A stretch of 64,000 nucleotides of DNA, from assembly GCF_016741875.1 (NCBI RefSeq), contig NZ_JAERRF010000014.1, positions 1 through 64,000 on the forward strand, read 5' to 3'. Made by a program: the position numbers and the translations under genes. The notes under the pieces were generated by a model. The model saw only the letters and a list, made by a program, of their open reading frames with translations. It did no database searches and was not told the origin of the DNA. How positions within the stretch are numbered: position 1 is the stretch's first letter; each line of letters starts with the position of its first letter. The stretch is from Streptomyces coffeae. Lineage in GTDB: Bacteria > Actinomycetota > Actinomycetes > Streptomycetales > Streptomycetaceae. Of this stretch, positions 8,795 to 19,473 are shown piece by piece.

Positions 8795-9487
8795 GTGGAC
8801 ATCGTCGTCAAGGGCCGGAAAACAGAGGTGCCCGAGCGGTTCCGGAAGCACGTGGCCGAGAAGCTGAAGCTGGACAAGATCCAGAAGCTCGACGGCAAGG
8901 TGATCAGCCTCGACGTCGAGGTGTCCAAAGAGCACAATCCGCGGCAAGCCGACCGCTCGGACCGGGTGGAGATCACCCTCCGCTCCCGTGGTCCGGTGAT
9001 CCGGGCAGAGGCCGCGGCAGCCGATCCGTACGCAGCGCTGGATCTGGCCGCCGGCAAGCTGGAGGCACGGATGCGCAAGCAGCACGACAAGCGCCACACC
9101 CGCCGTGGCAACGGTCGCATCCCGGCCAGCGACGTGGCTGTGACCGTCCCCAACGCGGCGCGTATCAACGGGCATGGCGAGATCGCCGCCCAGCGCACGG
9201 CCGTGGACACCGTCCCCACCACCCGGATGGGCCCCCTCGAGGTGCAGGGTGAAGGCCCGCTGGTGGTCCGGGAGAAGACCCACGCCGCCGCCCCGATGAC
9301 GCTTGACCAGGCTCTCTACGAGATGGAGCTGGTCGGGCACGATTTCTATCTGTTCGTCGACTCCGACACCAACCAGCCCAGCGTCGTCTACCGGCGGCAT
9401 GGCTATGACTACGGGGTGATTCACCTTCAGCCGGAGGCGTTCGTCGGCGAGGAGCCCGGCGGCGCAGGTGGTGCCCTCGGAGGCTGA
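8795..9487 (+). CDS. hpf: Ribosome hibernation promoting factor, long form
   Basis: Long-form HPF/RaiA homologue (230 aa) that dimerises 70S ribosomes into inactive 100S particles in stationary phase or dormancy. The N-terminal YfiA-like domain (1-~105) begins MDIVVKGRKTEVPERF and binds the 30S decoding region. After a variable linker, the C-terminal dimerisation domain (~165-222) shows ALYEMELVGHDFYLFVD and NQPSVVYRRHGYDYGVI. The GTG at 8795 is used; a GGAG lies about seven bases upstream. The gene stands alone between a structured leader and a perfect 13-bp terminator hairpin, so its expression is probably controlled on its own. Confidence 0.94.
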   Translation: MDIVVKGRKTEVPERFRKHVAEKLKLDKIQKLDGKVISLDVEVSKEHNPRQADRSDRVEITLRSRGPVIRAEAAAADPYAALDLAAGKLEARMRKQHDKRHTRRGNGRIPASDVAVTVPNAARINGHGEIAAQRTAVDTVPTTRMGPLEVQGEGPLVVREKTHAAAPMTLDQALYEMELVGHDFYLFVDSDTNQPSVVYRRHGYDYGVIHLQPEAFVGEEPGGAGGALGG

Positions 9488-9515
9488 CCGGCCCGGGGCG
9501 GAAGACATAACCGGC

Positions 9516-9545
9516 GGGATCGCGCGGCAGGAGCCGCGCGATCCC
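9516..9545 (+). terminator. Strong terminator after hpf
   Basis: A perfect 13-bp stem (GGGATCGCGCGGC at 9516-9528 with 9533-9545) is closed by the tetraloop AGGA. It starts 28 bases past the hpf stop codon. Confidence 0.8.
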
Positions 9546-9908
9546 GCGCGACCGACAGCGGATGCCGCCGCATGACCCACGGCGGCATGACCCACCGGCG
9601 CGGAATCGAGCACACAGGACCAGCGGAATTGAGTGCAACGGCCCAGTAGTTACGTACCCATGGCTGTGCACACGCCACGGATTCAGCCACAGACGCATAC
9701 GGGGGTGGACGATGTGATGCCCCGGAGCGCCAATGCGCCCCCCGGGGCTCCTCCGTGCGACCACGGCGGGACCACTCCGCCGCCCGGGCATGAAATCATG
9801 GCCCCTCGAACGGCCAACCGGCGTAGCGAGAGGACTGGTTGATGCCGTACCGCACCGAGCACCACAGAGTGCAGACCGCAAGGGCCATGGCCTTCAGGGG
9901 GAGGAACG
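9546..9908 (+). other. Gene-free upstream region of the response regulator
   Basis: Only short frames with no recognisable product lie here. The stretch separates the hpf terminator from the NarL-type regulator and so should contain the regulator's promoter. A good ribosome-binding sequence (GGGGGAGGAACG) directly precedes the ATG at 9909. Confidence 0.45.
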
Positions 9909-10658
9909 ATGGCGGACAGCTTCGGGCCCGTCTCCGACGACGGCGCTGATCACGGCATCGCCTCGGACAGGGACGAGCCGCGCGGCGAGCCCCGCAAGGA
10001 GCCGATTCGGGTCCTCGTAGTGGACGACCATGCCCTTTTCCGGCGTGGCTTGGAGATTGTCCTGGCCCAGGAGGAGGACATCCAGGTCGTCGGGGAGGCC
10101 GGGGACGGTGCCGAGGCGGTGGACAAGGCGGCGGATCTGCTGCCCGACATCGTTCTGATGGATGTGCGGATGCCCAAGCGGGGCGGGATCGAGGCCTGTA
10201 CCTCCATCAAGGAGGTGGCTCCCAGCGCCAAGATCATCATGCTGACGATCAGTGATGAGGAGGCCGACCTCTACGACGCGATCAAGGCGGGAGCCACGGG
10301 CTATCTGCTCAAGGAGATCTCCACCGACGAGGTCTCCACCGCGATCCGGGCGGTCGCCGACGGCCAGTCGCAGATCAGCCCGTCCATGGCGGCCAAGCTG
10401 CTGACCGAGTTCAAGTCGATGATCCAGCGCACCGATGAGCGGCGGCTGGTGCCCGCGCCCCGGCTCACCGACCGTGAGCTGGAGGTGCTCAAGCTGGTTG
10501 CCACCGGGATGAACAACCGGGACATCGCCAAGGAGTTGTTCATCAGCGAGAACACAGTGAAGAACCATGTCCGCAACATCCTGGAGAAGCTTCAGCTGCA
10601 CTCCAGGATGGAGGCCGTGGTCTATGCGATGCGGGAGAAGATCCTCGAGATCCGGTGA
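9909..10658 (+). CDS. Orphan NarL/FixJ-family response regulator
   Basis: A 249-aa response regulator. A ~30-residue acidic N-terminal extension precedes the receiver domain (~33-150), which has the acidic pair VVDDH (39-40), phosphoacceptor Asp85 in IVLMDVRMP, and Lys in GYLLKEIS. The LuxR-type helix-turn-helix output domain (~182-245) reads LTDRELEVLKLVATGMNN and ISENTVKNHVRNILEKL. No sensor kinase gene is adjacent, so it is an orphan regulator. Targets cannot be read from the sequence. The gene sits between hpf and a convergent DNA-repair-type gene in what appears to be a conserved Streptomyces order. Confidence 0.92.
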   Translation: MADSFGPVSDDGADHGIASDRDEPRGEPRKEPIRVLVVDDHALFRRGLEIVLAQEEDIQVVGEAGDGAEAVDKAADLLPDIVLMDVRMPKRGGIEACTSIKEVAPSAKIIMLTISDEEADLYDAIKAGATGYLLKEISTDEVSTAIRAVADGQSQISPSMAAKLLTEFKSMIQRTDERRLVPAPRLTDRELEVLKLVATGMNNRDIAKELFISENTVKNHVRNILEKLQLHSRMEAVVYAMREKILEIR

Positions 10659-10680
10659 GCCGGCCCGCCCTGGGGGAGCG

Positions 10681-10711
10681 CCCCGGGGGAGCCGGACCTC
10701 CCCGGGCGGGG
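10681..10711. terminator. Imperfect hairpin between convergent genes
   Basis: GGGGAG at 10686-10691 pairs with CTCCCC at 10698-10703, and flanking C-G pairs extend the stem with mismatches. It lies in the 56-bp gap between the convergent response regulator and the YcaQ-like gene, where a bidirectional terminator is expected. Confidence 0.4.
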
Positions 10712-10714
10712 CGG

Positions 10715-11899
10715 TCAGCCGACCGCCGCCGTGAGAGGCGCGGCCAGCTCCGGGCGATCGACACGCTCGATCCGCACCGCGTCGCAGCCCACCCATCCGG
10801 CCGCCTCCCGCAGCGCCTCCGCCATCGGGGCCACCGCCTTCGGCGACTCCAGCGACACCTGCCGGGCGACCAGCGTCCGGCCCTCGCGCGCCGGGTCCAC
10901 CCGGCCCACCAGCCGTCCGCCCGACAGCAGCGGCATGGCGAAATAGCCGTGGATCCGCTTGGGCCTCGGCACATACGCCTCCAGCCGGTGGCTGAAGCCG
11001 AAGATCCGCTCGGTGCGTGCCCGGTCCCATATGAGCGAGTCGAAGGGCGACAGCACAGTGGTGCGGTGCCGCCCGCGCGGCGTGGTGGCCAGTGCCTCCG
11101 GATCGGCCCAGGCCGCCTTCTCCCAGCCCGCCACCTCCACCGGCACCAGACCGGAGTCCGCGATCACCGCGTCCACCTGCTCGCCCTTGAGCCGGTGGTA
11201 ATCGGCGATGTCCGCGCGCGTCCCCACTCCCAGGGACTGCCCGGCCAGCCGGACCAGCCGCCGCAGACACTCCGCGTCGTCCAGCTCGTCATGGAGCAGG
11301 GCGTCCGGCACGGCGCGCTCGGCCAGGTCGTACACCCGCTTCCAGACGCGGCGCTCGACACACACCACCTCGCCGAACATCAGCGCCCGCTCCACCGCGA
11401 CCTTGGCCGCCGACCAGTCCCACCACGGGCCGCCGTTCTTGGCGCCGCCCAGCTCCGTCGCGGTCAGCGGGCCCTCCGCCCGCAGCCGCTTCACCACCAT
11501 CTCGTAGGTCCCGTCCGGCAGCTCGTGGTTCCAGTGCGGACGGGTGCGGTAGGCACGGCGCCGGAACGCGAAATGCGGCCATTCCTCGATCGGCAGCACA
11601 CAGGCGGCGTGCGACCAGTACTCGAAGGCATGGGCGCCGGTCCAGTACGCCGACTCGACGGCCGGGCGGCCGACCGCGCCCAGCCGTGCATAGGGGATCA
11701 GCTCATGCGAGCGGGCCAGCACCGAGATCGTGTCCAGCTGCACCGCGCCCAGATGGCGCAGCACACCGCGCACCCCGGCGCGCCGGTCGGGTGCGCCCAG
11801 CAGCCCCTGGGCGCGCAGCGCGATCCGGCGCGCCTCGTCGGCGGACAGGGCGATCTCGGGCTTGCGGTCCGTTACGGACCCGGGCGCGGGAGTGGTCAT
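10715..11899 (-). CDS. YcaQ/AlkZ-family (HTH_42) DNA glycosylase
   Basis: A 394-aa winged-helix protein of the HTH_42 superfamily, whose characterised members (E. coli YcaQ, Streptomyces AlkZ) are DNA glycosylases that unhook interstrand crosslinks or excise bulky alkyl adducts. The N-terminal region contains VRGVLRHLGAVQLDTISV, with the Q-L-D of the QxD/QxQ catalytic motif near residue 50. Tandem winged-helix-like segments follow, then a C-terminal part with SPFDSLIWDRARTERIFGF and HGYFAMPLLSGGRLVGRVD typical of the family. QxD is the YcaQ-like version rather than the QxQ of the azinomycin-resistance enzyme AlkZ. The ATG at 11899 fits the family start; the open frame extends upstream into repetitive sequence that is unlikely to be coding. 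Confidence 0.85.
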   Translation of the reverse strand: MTTPAPGSVTDRKPEIALSADEARRIALRAQGLLGAPDRRAGVRGVLRHLGAVQLDTISVLARSHELIPYARLGAVGRPAVESAYWTGAHAFEYWSHAACVLPIEEWPHFAFRRRAYRTRPHWNHELPDGTYEMVVKRLRAEGPLTATELGGAKNGGPWWDWSAAKVAVERALMFGEVVCVERRVWKRVYDLAERAVPDALLHDELDDAECLRRLVRLAGQSLGVGTRADIADYHRLKGEQVDAVIADSGLVPVEVAGWEKAAWADPEALATTPRGRHRTTVLSPFDSLIWDRARTERIFGFSHRLEAYVPRPKRIHGYFAMPLLSGGRLVGRVDPAREGRTLVARQVSLESPKAVAPMAEALREAAGWVGCDAVRIERVDRPELAAPLTAAVG

Positions 11900-11967
11900 G
11901 CGCGTCACCGTAGTGGGCCCCACTGACAACGCCCCGGCTTGTGCGCGGCCGCCGCCCCTACCCCTGG

Positions 11968-12011
11968 AGCAACCAGCCGGAGAAGCCAGCCGGAGCAACC
12001 AGCCGGAGGAG
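11968..12011. repeat. Short tandem repeat AGCMAGCCGGAG
   Basis: Near-identical 10- to 12-base units built on CAACCAGCCGGAG and AAGCCAGCCGGAG recur three to four times between the divergent YcaQ-like gene start and the GNAT gene stop. Function is unknown. Confidence 0.6.
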
Positions 12012-12701
12012 TCAGACCGCCGACGGCTCGTCCGCCAATCCGCCCGCCGAACCATCCGCCGAACCATCCGCCGAACCGTCCGCCGAGCCGCCCGACGGCT
12101 CGCCCGACGCCTGGGCCGGGAGATGGGGGAGATAAGGGGTGGTCGACGGCAGGCCCCAGTCCGAGGGCAGCAGCGCGCCCCGCCACGCGTCCCGCCGCGT
12201 CCCCCGCTGCACGATCCGCGCCCGGTCCGTCCCCTCCATCCGGAAGCCCGCCGCGAGCGCGACCGCCCGCGAGCCCTCGTTCCCTGCCTCGGCGCACCAC
12301 TCCAGGCGCTCCACCCCCAGCGCGGTGAACGCCCACTCGATCACCGCCCGCGCGGCCTCGCCGGTGTAGCCGCGCCGCCGGTGCTCCCGCACCGTCCAGT
12401 AGCCGAGCTCGGCCTGGTGCTCCGGGCCGTGCAGCCGCTCAAGCCGGATCAGCCCCATAGCCCCCACCAGCACGGCGTCACCCTTGGTGAGCACCGCGAA
12501 GTCATACGCGATACCGCCCCGCCAGTTCTCCGGAGCGGTCCGCGCGGTGAAGTCCTCCGCGTGCCCGCGTTCGTATGGGGAGGGCACCGGGGTCCAGCGC
12601 TGGATGTCGGGGTCCTGACAAGCGGCGAAGACCGCGTCGGTGTCGGAGGCCCGGAAGGGGCGCAGCACAAGGCGTTCGGTGGTGAGGGTGACAGGCTCCA
12701 T
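12012..12701 (-). CDS. RimJ/RimL-type GNAT acetyltransferase with repeat tail
   Basis: A 229-aa GNAT-family N-acetyltransferase. The core (1-~180) begins with the family hallmark LTTERLVLRPFRASDTDAVF. It contains YWTVREHRRRGYTGEAARAVIEWAF, which includes the acetyl-CoA pyrophosphate-binding R/Q-x-x-G-x-G/A-like loop, and a C-terminal ALAAGFRMEGT motif. This is the RimJ/RimL-like subgroup, whose members acetylate protein N-termini or small molecules; the substrate here is unknown. The last ~30 residues are a low-complexity run of SADG units, encoded by a 12-bp tandem DNA repeat (~12025-12095). The gene is divergent from secA. The ATG at 12701 places the core motif at the usual position. Confidence 0.87.
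   Translation of the reverse strand: MEPVTLTTERLVLRPFRASDTDAVFAACQDPDIQRWTPVPSPYERGHAEDFTARTAPENWRGGIAYDFAVLTKGDAVLVGAMGLIRLERLHGPEHQAELGYWTVREHRRRGYTGEAARAVIEWAFTALGVERLEWCAEAGNEGSRAVALAAGFRMEGTDRARIVQRGTRRDAWRGALLPSDWGLPSTTPYLPHLPAQASGEPSGGSADGSADGSADGSAGGLADEPSAV
12025..12095. repeat. 12-bp tandem repeat inside the GNAT gene tail
   Basis: The unit CCGCCGAACCAT and close variants (CCGCCGAACCGT, CCGCCGAGCCGC) recur about five times. On the minus strand they encode repeated SADG-type tetrapeptides at the acetyltransferase C-terminus. The repeat is in frame and so may vary in copy number without breaking the gene. Confidence 0.7.
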
Positions 12702-12936
12702 CCAGCCGAGTCTGCGTTCCTCCCGTCACTCACCGCGAGCGGTTTTGGGGAATCGGGGCACCTGGAGCACGTCTCGAGCGTTGAACCGATGGGTGACACC
12801 TGGTCCTCGTGGTGACGGACCTCCCGGCGTGGCGGGGTCTGTCTTACGATGGCCGTTGCGGCGGGGCCTGCGCCCCTTGACAATGCCGCGACAGCGCACC
12901 CGACCGCCAGGCCCGACCGGCAAGGAGCCAGCCTAC

Positions 12937-15777
<2,841 letters not shown>

Positions 15778-15802
15778 CGCGCGTGCGGATGTCATAAACG
15801 GT

Positions 15803-15835
15803 CGGCGGGCCGGGGCGAGAAGCCCCGGCCCGCCG
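15803..15835 (+). terminator. Terminator after secA
   Basis: A perfect 14-bp stem (CGGCGGGCCGGGGC at 15803-15816 with 15822-15835) encloses a 5-nt loop. It begins 25 bases beyond the secA stop and could also serve the convergent gene ending at 16021. Confidence 0.8.
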
Positions 15836-16020
15836 TCGTATGCGGGGGCGGGCGCGGTGGAGCGTACGGCGTCCCCCTGCCCCTGCTGGCCGGGGCGTGC
15901 CGCCCGGGGCATGCGTACGGACGATCGGCGCTGGGCCCGCGCCGGTCGGCCGTGAACGGCCGGATCAGGCGCGGCCGGACGGGCGTGGTCGGGGGCCGGA
16001 ATCGGGCGCGCCGGACGAGC

Positions 16021-16542
16021 TCAGACGGGGGTGGCCGGGCCGGGGCCGACGGGGCTGGGGACGCCCGGGCCGAGGTCGATGGCGGCGCAGCGCCAGCGGG
16101 CGTCGGCGCCGAGCTCCAGCCGGAAGGCGAGTGCGCTGAGCCGGTCACCGGAGGCGATCCGGGCGAACGCCTCGATCACCCCGTGCCGGGGCCGGTACTC
16201 CCCGCAGCGCTGAACGAAGGGCGCCGTGGCGCGGGCGTCGGCGGGACGCAGCGGGGCCCGCGGGGCCAGCTCGACGAGCAGGTCGTAGGCGGCGGGGAGG
16301 GTGTGCCCGAGGAGGGTGTGGACGGGGCGCCGGCCGCTGAGGGTGAGCAGCAGCTGATTGGCGAACCAGTAGCGGGGCAGCCGTTCCCGCTCACGGCGTT
16401 GCGCGGCGGCGGCCGCGGTGCGGGAGACGACGGCGGAGGCGCGGGGGCGGCGAGAGTCCCGCCGCCCCGGCGGCCCGCTCCGCCCCGCACCGCCGCCAAC
16501 CCGCCGTCGCAGGCTCTCCTCGCCGACTCCGGTCTCGCGCAT
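16021..16542 (-). CDS. Rv3235-family small protein
   Basis: A 173-aa protein resembling the actinobacterial Rv3235 family, members of which lie close to secA in mycobacteria as well. The N-terminal ~50 residues are Arg/Gly-rich. The conserved core (~55-165) includes ANQLLLTLSGRRPVHTLLGH, LRPADARA, VEAFARI-type and DRLSALAFRLE segments and a C-terminal WRCAAIDLGPG, typical of a small compact alpha/beta domain. No catalytic motif is seen and the function is not known; proximity to secA suggests, but does not show, a role linked to protein export. It is convergent with secA across a terminator hairpin. Confidence 0.82.
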   Translation of the reverse strand: MRETGVGEESLRRRVGGGAGRSGPPGRRDSRRPRASAVVSRTAAAAAQRRERERLPRYWFANQLLLTLSGRRPVHTLLGHTLPAAYDLLVELAPRAPLRPADARATAPFVQRCGEYRPRHGVIEAFARIASGDRLSALAFRLELGADARWRCAAIDLGPGVPSPVGPGPATPV

Positions 16543-17209
16543 TGCCTCACCGCCGCTGTGCCGGGCCCGGTGGATACCGGGCAGTAGCTTTCTCGTCGGG
16601 TGTCTACTACCGACGCGTTTCCCTGCCCCGCAACGCGATGCCGGGGCCCGCGCGGAGGCCCCGGAACATCACCTATCCGGGCGACGCCCCCCACCGCACC
16701 CGTGTGCCACGCGGGACCCGGCGCCACTCCCGCCCGCCCCGGGCCCCCGGCGCGGTACCCCCAAAGGGGTACGCCCGGGGCGGTGGGCAGAAGGCCCCGA
16801 GGGCCGCCGTACGGCCTCTGGCGCCCCGGCCTCGGCGAGGTGCTCACCCTGCCCCTGTCCTGGGTATGGGCTGCGGGGGCTGCGCTCGCCGGCGAACGCG
16901 GCTGGTGGATGTGGGGCATGCCCCGGCCTGGTGTGGGTGCGCGCGTAACGGGGCCGCGGGTGTGGTCCCACGCGGCGCGTCAGGGCTTGGGGCGTCCACC
17001 GTGCGGTGTGGGCCTGCGCGTGCGGCGGCGCGGGGGCGATCCCATCCGCCCGGCTGGGCGTGGGGCATCCCGTACGGCGGCGAGGGGCGGGCGTCCCCTG
17101 CCCGCCCCTCGCCCCCGCAGCACGCATGGTCGGGGTTTGGGGCGGTCCGGAGGGGTGGGGCGAACGTATGCTGGCTGGACTCGACCGGTCACTCACGAAA
17201 GCGGCAGCC
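16543..17209. other. 667-bp GC-rich region without a convincing gene
   Basis: Several overlapping frames are open, as expected at such G+C content, but none has a recognisable domain, a sensible ribosome-binding site or natural composition. The stretch contains a small hairpin in GTACCCCCAAAGGGGTAC (~16757-16774) and a strong 14-bp hairpin at 17079-17113. It separates the leftward Rv3235-type gene from the rightward gene at 17210, so it should include both promoters. Confidence 0.5.
17079..17113. terminator. Strong hairpin upstream of gene 17210
   Basis: A perfect 14-bp stem (GGCGAGGGGCGGGC at 17079-17092 with 17100-17113) has a 7-nt loop. No gene ends just before it, so it may terminate an unannotated transcript, insulate the downstream gene, or be a remnant. 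Confidence 0.5.
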
Positions 17210-17716
17210 ATGCGCGTTTACGTCCCCCTGACCCTCTCCGGTCTCGCCGAGGCGTACAAGGCGGGGGAACTGGGGCCCGGGCCGGTCACCGCCTACGCCG
17301 TCACCCCCGCCCTGCGCGAGTGGTACGTCTCCGACGACATCGAGGAGCTGGAGTACGCCGCCCTCAGCCGCGCCGCGCAGGCGTCGCTGCGCGCGCTCGC
17401 CGTCGACCGGCAGGCGCCCCGGCGGCGGGTCGTGGTGGCCGTGGACGTGCCCGACGGGCAGGCGGTCGCGGACCCGGACCGCGGGCTCGACCAGTCCTCG
17501 CTCGGCGAGGTGCGGATCGCCACCGCCGTACCGCTGGCCAAGGTCGCCGCGGTGCACATGGACGCCGACGACGCCCAGGCGGACATCACCGCCGCCGCCG
17601 AGGCCCTCGGCGCCGCGGACCTCGGAGACGACGACGCGCAGTTCACCGTGGACGGCGCGGAGGACCACGAGCTGCTCTGGTACGCCCGGCAGGAAATTCC
17701 CCATCTCATCGGCTGA
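17210..17716 (+). CDS. DUF6912-type small acidic protein
   Basis: A 168-aa protein starting MRVYVPLTLSGLAEAYKAGELG, the hallmark of the actinobacterial DUF6912 family. It continues with AYAVTPALREWYVSDDIEELEYAALSRAA and ends in ELLWYARQEIPHLI. It has no signal peptide, membrane segment or known catalytic motif. The high Ala/Asp content suggests a soluble cytosolic protein. The ATG at 17210 is used because it matches the conserved N-terminus. The HAD-family gene begins 22 bp downstream, so the two are likely co-transcribed. Function is unknown. Confidence 0.85.
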   Translation: MRVYVPLTLSGLAEAYKAGELGPGPVTAYAVTPALREWYVSDDIEELEYAALSRAAQASLRALAVDRQAPRRRVVVAVDVPDGQAVADPDRGLDQSSLGEVRIATAVPLAKVAAVHMDADDAQADITAAAEALGAADLGDDDAQFTVDGAEDHELLWYARQEIPHLIG

Positions 17717-17738
17717 CCTCGCCCGGTACGGTCGTGGG

Positions 17739-18407
17739 ATGGGGAAGAAGCATGTGACCCACATCGTGTGGGACTGGAACGGCACGCTGTATCACGACAT
17801 CGACGCCGTGATCCTGGCGACGAACGCCTCCTTCGCGGAGGTCGGTCTGCCGCCGATCACCCTCGAGCGCTACCGAGAGCTGTACTGCGTGCCCGTTCCC
17901 CGCTTCTACGAGCGGCTGATGGGACGCCTGCCCACCGACGACGAGTGGGAGGTCATGGACGAGGCGTTCCACCGGCACTACTGGGCGTTCTCCGAGACCG
18001 CGGGGCTCGCGCTCGGCGCCCGGCAGCTGCTCGCCGAATGGCAGGAGGCGGGACTCACCCAGTCGCTGTGCTCCCTGGCCCCGCATGACCGCCTGATGCC
18101 CCTGGTGCGCACCCACGGCATCGAGCGCCACTTCATCCGGGTCGACGGCCGGATCGGGCAGAGCAACACCGGCAAGGCCGAGCAGATGGTGCGCCATCTC
18201 ACCGCGCTCGAGGGGGTGCCCGCGTACCGCGTCGTGGTGATCGGGGACGCCCTGGACGACGCCGTGGCGGCCCGGCACGCGGGCGCTCACGCCGTGCTCT
18301 ACACCGGCGGCTCCCACAGCCGGACCAGCCTCCAGGCGGCCGGGGTGCCGGTCGTGGACACCCTCGCCGAGGCCGTACGGGAGGCCGAGCTCCTCGCCGA
18401 CGGGTGA
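17739..18407 (+). CDS. HAD-superfamily hydrolase with DWNGT motif
   Basis: A 222-aa haloacid-dehalogenase-superfamily protein, similar in layout to phosphoglycolate phosphatase-type members. Motif I is VWDWNGTLYHD: the first (nucleophile) Asp is present, but the usual second Asp is Asn. A helical cap follows, then a motif II-like SLAPHDRL, a Lys in SNTGKAEQM, and the motif III/IV region VVIGDALDDAVAARHAG. In phosphatases the second Asp is the general acid/base, so the Asn variant may change activity. Such Asn versions are common among streptomycete relatives (from memory), so it is probably a subfamily trait. The substrate is unknown. It likely shares a transcript with the DUF6912 gene. Confidence 0.87.
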   Translation: MGKKHVTHIVWDWNGTLYHDIDAVILATNASFAEVGLPPITLERYRELYCVPVPRFYERLMGRLPTDDEWEVMDEAFHRHYWAFSETAGLALGARQLLAEWQEAGLTQSLCSLAPHDRLMPLVRTHGIERHFIRVDGRIGQSNTGKAEQMVRHLTALEGVPAYRVVVIGDALDDAVAARHAGAHAVLYTGGSHSRTSLQAAGVPVVDTLAEAVREAELLADG

Positions 18408-18478
18408 GTTCAGGGTCCCGGGGGAGTCCGGGTCCGGGTGAGCCCGGTGGGGCCCCGGCGGCCCCGGAGGGCTCCCCG

Positions 18479-19045
18479 TCAGATCGTCGGCGACTTCACC
18501 CGCAGCACCGACAGAAACTCCCGCATCCACGCCGAGTGGTCCGGCCAGGCGCGCGAGGAGACCAGCGTGCCGTCCACCACGACCTCCGTGTCCTGGAACT
18601 CCGCGCCCGCCGCCTGCATGTCCAGCTCCAGGGCCGGGTACGCGGTGACCCGGCGGCCGCTGAGGCCGCCGACGGCCGACGTCAGCAGCGGACCGTGGCA
18701 GATCTGGGCCACCGGCTTGTCGGCGTCGAAGAACGCCTTGCAGATCTTGCGCAGCTCGGCGTCGTTGCGCAGGTACTCCGGGGCCCGGCCGCCCGGGATC
18801 ACCAGAGCGATGTAGTCGCCCGGGTCGACCTCGGAGAAGGCCAGGTCGGCGGGGAAGCTGTAGCCCGGCTTCTCGGTGTAGGTGTCGAAGCCCTCCTCGA
18901 AGTCATGGACCACGAACCGCAGCGTCTTGCGGGCCGGGGCCGCGATATGGACCTCGTACCCCTCCTCGCGCAGCCGCTGGTACGGATAGAGCACCTCCAG
19001 CGACTCGGCCGCGTCACCGGTCACCAGCAGGATCTTCGCGGCCAT
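18479..19045 (-). CDS. DJ-1/PfpI-family protein
   Basis: A 188-aa DJ-1/PfpI-superfamily protein. The class I glutamine-amidotransferase-like fold is visible from KILLVTGDAAESLEVLYPY through DYIALVIPGGRAPEYLR to the nucleophile elbow VAQICHGPLLTSA with Cys116 followed by His. YPALELDMQAAGAEF and VVDGTLVSSRAWPDH complete the family pattern. Members act as proteases, glyoxalases/deglycases or chaperones; the activity here cannot be assigned. The ATG at 19045 is chosen because GGAGGTGG lies eight bases upstream; an in-frame ATG at 19072 lacks such a site. The gene converges on the HAD gene with a 71-bp gap. Confidence 0.9.
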   Translation of the reverse strand: MAAKILLVTGDAAESLEVLYPYQRLREEGYEVHIAAPARKTLRFVVHDFEEGFDTYTEKPGYSFPADLAFSEVDPGDYIALVIPGGRAPEYLRNDAELRKICKAFFDADKPVAQICHGPLLTSAVGGLSGRRVTAYPALELDMQAAGAEFQDTEVVVDGTLVSSRAWPDHSAWMREFLSVLRVKSPTI

Positions 19046-19473
19046 GCCGCCCACCTCCACGTTTGCAGGCATATCTCCGTCCACGTCACGGTGCCCGGGT
19101 GGGGCCCCTTTGCCAAGGGGGCACGCCATGGGGCCGTGCGCCCCCTGCGTCGCTGTCCAATCCGTCAAACTTCCTGGCCGGGATTTGTACACGAACGGCT
19201 CATGACGAGCCCCTGGGGAGGAGCGATAGCCTTACCACGTGATCAGCGCGATAGTCCGTGAGGGCGATGGGGCCCTCGCCGCGAGCCCGGGGCGCCACCG
19301 GGCGCGAGCCGCCGCTGACCCGTGCCGCGTGGGGTCTTGGTCACTTACGGCCGAGTACGCCCCGGCCATCCCGCGATCCGGCATACCGTCGTCTGAGACC
19401 GGATTCACCGCGTCGCGGCGTCACGCCACCGCCATCAATGTCACGCAAAGGCGCGCGACAGGAGCCAGAGGAC
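19046..19473. other. Divergent promoter region, PfpI gene / NAD-GDH
   Basis: This 428-bp stretch separates the leftward DJ-1-like gene and the rightward glutamate dehydrogenase. No product-like frame is seen. It contains GC-rich inverted repeats around 19105-19145 and should hold both promoters; none can be placed with confidence. Confidence 0.4.

Noticed and set aside
9633..9842. Small 69-codon frame between hpf and the response regulator
   Set aside because: It has no good ribosome-binding site and no family resemblance; it is more likely promoter DNA.
16600..17757. 385-codon forward frame through the gene-poor region
   Set aside because: The translation is Arg/Gly/Pro-rich without pattern and overlaps the well-supported gene at 17210.
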